A stretch of 22,750 bases of DNA from Xylaria sp. FL1777 (taxonomy: Eukaryota > Ascomycota > Sordariomycetes > Xylariales > Xylariaceae). The stretch spans positions 1 to 22,750 of the forward strand of contig MU400919.1 in assembly GCA_022578965.1 (NCBI GenBank), given 5' to 3'. Below, one piece after another: positions 19,921 to 22,750 of the stretch. Both the position numbers and the translations under genes were made by a program. The notes beneath the pieces were generated by a model. The model saw only the letters and a program-made list of their open reading frames with translations, made no database searches and was not told the DNA's origin. The stretch's first letter is position 1. Every line of letters begins with the position of its first letter.

Positions 19921-21141
19921 TATATATTGTATTACTTAGGACTAATAGCTTTAAAAAGCTATGCTAAAAGCTACTTAATTTTATACGTAAGTAAAAACTG
20001 TACTAAAGCTAAATAAAAATATCTTTGTTAACTGCTTGCTATTATAACTTATACCCTTTTTATAGCTAACTATATAAGCGCTATTATTTAGAAATTATGT
20101 TGCTTAATTTTTATTTAATACTGCTGCTTTTGCTGCTTGCGTTTTTGTTTGCTGCGTAAGTACAGCTTTTTGTTATTTAAACTGCTTACTAGCAGTTTTT
20201 AAACAGGTTTTCTTTAAGCTAGTTCTAAAGCTTTAGCATATTAGCAATAGTTCGTAATCTTGTTTTTTGCACAGTTGCTAGCGCAGTTTTTTTTAGCAGG
20301 TAACCCTTTAAGCAAATAGTATTTTTGCTTGCTAAATTATTAGCTTTTTGCTTGCGTAGCGTTTTTATAGCAGCAATAGTGCATAGTTAGCTTTAAGTTA
20401 GCTTTATTGCAAACTGCACAAAGTAGTAAATAAAGGCGTTTTTAGCTAGTTTGCGTGCTTAAATAGCTTTTAAGCATTCTGCTGCTTAGGCTAAATAGTT
20501 ATTTTAATAAAGAGAGCATATAGCTGCTTTTCTTTTGGTTTGTATAAAGCATAGGTTTGCTTTATTTCTAGCATGTTTTAAAGATTTGCACTAGCTGCAT
20601 TTCTGCTTGTTTTTGCACACGTTAGTTTAGTAGCTTTATTTTTAGCAGCTATAGCATTAGGTTACTACTACGTCCATAAAATAAAAAGCTACTTAGAAAT
20701 AGCAGTAATTCTAAAAAAGTCCATTAGTACATGCTATATTTATATTTTCTGTAGTTATAACCTTAATGTATATTAAGCATATTTTTTGCTTATGTTATAA
20801 CAAACAAAGTAAAAAAAACAGCTTTTTAATCTTTAGCCCTTAGTTAGCTAGCTTAAGTTAGGCTAGCATTTTTTCTTTTTTTATCTTTAGCACTTACTTA
20901 ATTAGTAGGCCTAAAACTACTAGCTAATATAATTAAAAGTGCACTTTTGATTTTTTGCTAAACGCTTAATAAGCCTATAATATATTTGCTAGCATTTGGG
21001 TCCAGATTTTCTGCTTATTAAAAATAACCTTTTAGTTGTTATTCGGTAGTTTGTATGCTGCCTAAACTGCGTTCGCTTTTATTGCCTAGTTTAGCTCTTG
21101 TACTACAATTAACCTTGTTTTCACTTTAGCCTTATGGCTAG
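19921..21141 (-). mobile_element. Insertion D: 1.2-kb LINE-like element, tail shared with B and C
   Basis: 1221 bp with a perfect 15-bp target duplication and no inverted termini. On the minus strand it ends in AAGTAATACAA(TA)n like B and C, and the last 100 or so bases resemble theirs (GTTTTTACxT, a stem-loop, CCTAAGTAATACAA). The rest of the body is not alignable by eye to B or C. It is visibly richer in G and C, for example GGGTCCAG at 20999-21006 and several CG and TGG contexts, so it suffered less RIP. A decayed minus-strand frame lies at 20225-20485. It is either a 5'-truncated relative or a chimera of the shared tail with another transcript. Confidence 0.75.
20225..20485 (-). pseudogene. 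Unrecognised decayed ORF in insertion D
   Basis: A minus-strand frame of 87 codons in the sense direction of D, with internal stops only as TAA following ATT, ACT and AGC (consistent with Gln) and a final TAG. It contains AAECLKAI, KLAKNAFIYY, IAAIKTLRKQKANNLASKN and TALATVQKTRLRTIANML-like segments, alternating hydrophobic and basic residues (basic may be mutated acidic). It may be helical. I do not recognise a family. It is the best-preserved anonymous frame of this length in the window because D is less mutated. Confidence 0.4.
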
Positions 21142-21156
21142 TTTTTAAGTGCTATA
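21142..21156. repeat. Right target-site duplication of insertion D
   Basis: Exact copy of 19906-19920; element 2 continues from here in the element 1 alignment. Confidence 0.92.
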
Positions 21157-22750
21157 ATAATTACAAGCAGTTTTTTGTTATATATAAAGTATTATAATAC
21201 TACATTTTATAGTACTTTAAAGTAATAAGCTACTAAGTGCTATTTTTTGTTGTTTTTTAGTTATTTTAAAACTTTTGTAATTATATTATTTAAAGCGTTT
21301 ATTTTTAGCTTTTTTTTCTTTTATAAGTTAAGTAGTTTTATTATAAAGTTAAAAGTAACTTTTAGTTTTAGTTCTTTAAAAGCTTTTTAAGCTTTTTTTA
21401 AAATTAAAAAGAACTTTTCTTTATATTCTTTTTTTATATATTTCGTAAAATAATATGCTATCTTTTTAAAGTTTTAAATTAATATTTAAATATAGTTTAA
21501 AAATCTTAATGCTTATTATATATTTATAATAATAGCTAAGTTAAATATTTTCTAATTTTGTACTATATTAATTTTTAACTACTAAATCTATATTTGTTTT
21601 AAAATAATTATAAATTTTAAAAAATTAATTTTTTATATATACTATATATACTTTTTTATATTAAGTTATAATTTTGCTTATTTAAGTATTTTTAATATTT
21701 AAGTTATATGTTTTTTATGTTTTTTTAATGTTTTAAAATAAATTAAGATATTATTTAAGTAAATAAATATAAATTTATTTAAAAACTTTTATAAAGTTAT
21801 TATTATTATATATTAAAAGCTAGCTAATACGTTTTATAGTTTTTATAGCATAACTATATATTTATATAGTTTATATACTGTTTATATAGCAGTTTTTTAT
21901 TTTTTTCTTTTAGCTATTTTAATAGTATAATATTTATTTAAAATATTAATTGCTATAAATTATTTTATTTAGCTAATATTTTTTTTTATAATTATTAATA
22001 AAGTAAAAAAATATTTATTTATAATAATAATTATGTTTAATAATTAATAATTAATTATTATTTATTATACTAGTTTTCTTTTTTTATTAATTAGTTGTTT
22101 TTTATTTTTTATTTTAAGTATTAATATTATAAAGTATTTAGCAAATAACTAAAACTTTTTTAAGAATTCTTTTGTTAGATTTTTTTAAATATATTTTTAT
22201 AAAGCATTTGTTTTGTTTAAGCTTATATAGTATACTTAATAAAGCTTTAGTTAATATTTTTTCTTAATAAAAATGTAATAGTTTTATAAGCTATGTTTAA
22301 GAAGTTTTTTTTTTTCTTTTTTTTTAAATAGTTTATAAAATTTATAATATGCTTTTAATATTTTGTTTAGGATTTTTTTTGCAATTTTTCTAATTTTTTT
22401 GCTTTATTTTTTATTTTCTTAGTTAATAGTTTTTACTTTTTATTAAATTAAAAGGTTACTAGTTTTTAGCTATAATATTCTTAAAATAATATTATAATTA
22501 AATATATTAATAATATTTAATATAATTTGCTTTTTATATTTTTATATAAATATATTAAAAAGTTTGGTTTTTTTAAATATATAATTGTTATTATAGCTAA
22601 AAGTACTTTTATTAAATCTTTTAATTCTTTAGGATTTTTGCTTGTATTTTTAAGAAATTTTATTTTGTTTTATTACTTTAAGTAAAATTATATTAGCTTA
22701 TGCTTTTAAATTAATTAAAATGTTATATTTTTTTTTTTAATATATAAGTT
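21157..22750 (-). pseudogene. Element 2 pol relic, segment 4: RNase H and reverse transcriptase
   Basis: Colinear with element 1 positions 5171-6764 and in the same frame as the other element 2 pol segments. The catalytic IYLDDILIY motif is at about 21736-21761 with both Asp codons now AAT, and the V-D-Y-R-like motif near 22044-22055. The protein continues past the right edge of the window; protease and gag are outside. Confidence 0.87.

Larger units (their letters stand above)
12583..22750 (-). mobile_element. Element 2: Ty3/Gypsy chromovirus, truncated by the window edge
   Basis: A second copy of element 1. Outside three insertions it is colinear with no net indel across the internal region. 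The coordinate offset to element 1 is +10328 from its antisense frame to the first insertion, +12539 to the second, +14750 to the third and +15986 after it. It therefore ends in the window at the base matching element 1 position 6764, inside pol upstream of the readable reverse transcriptase; the missing 5' end would lie near 25974. Its 3' LTR is at 12583-13098. Differences from element 1 are almost purely transitions. Confidence 0.92.

Noticed and set aside
1..22750. Organellar, apicomplexan or centromeric AT-rich DNA
   Set aside because: Several LTR and LINE-like elements whose copies differ by directional transitions, with stops at Gln/Arg/Trp codons, point to fungal RIP rather than a native AT-rich genome. 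A centromeric location of such a nest cannot be excluded.

Overview
The window is extremely AT-rich, non-genic DNA from what is most likely a filamentous ascomycete fungus (Pezizomycotina). It is a stack of nested retrotransposons wrecked by repeat-induced point mutation (RIP). Copies of the same element differ almost only by C-to-T and G-to-A transitions. TpA is everywhere, and in-frame stops sit where Gln, Arg or Trp codons are expected. No intact protein-coding gene was found. What can be read are relics whose reading frames survive once stop codons are read through.

Layout. (1) The oldest layer, element A, is a plus-strand Ty3/Gypsy element. Reverse transcriptase and RNase H lie in about 1150-2254. 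The end of RNase H and the integrase lie in 9994 to about 11535. Its 5' part continues off the left edge. (2) Element 1 (2255-9988, minus strand) is a complete Ty3/Gypsy chromovirus inserted into A's RNase H region. It has two 517-bp LTRs, a perfect 5-bp target duplication (ATTAA), a gag zinc knuckle, reverse transcriptase, integrase and a chromodomain. (3) Element 2 (12583 to beyond 22750, minus strand) is a second copy of the same chromovirus. Its 3' LTR, integrase and chromodomain are in the window and it runs off the right edge inside pol. (4) Element 2 is interrupted by three insertions without terminal inverted repeats, each flanked by a 15-16 bp target duplication and ending in GTAATACAA(TA)n: B (14243-16437, minus), C (17184-19379, plus) and D (19921-21141, minus). 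B and C are the same 2.2-kb unit in inverted orientation. D has a different body but a related 3' end and is clearly less mutated.

Both chromovirus copies carry a 122-codon antisense frame between the end of pol and the 3' LTR (2976-3341 and 13304-13669, plus strand). It has no indel between copies, and predicts a Cys-cluster plus a charged helical tail, resembling small fungal zinc-cluster/coiled-coil proteins. This frame and the LINE-like B/C/D units with a shared tail but no visible reverse transcriptase are the most interesting content.

Order of events by nesting: A, then element 1 into A; separately element 2, then B, C and D into element 2; RIP acted on all of them, least on D. All functional names rest on short motifs read by eye in decayed frames; no search was run.
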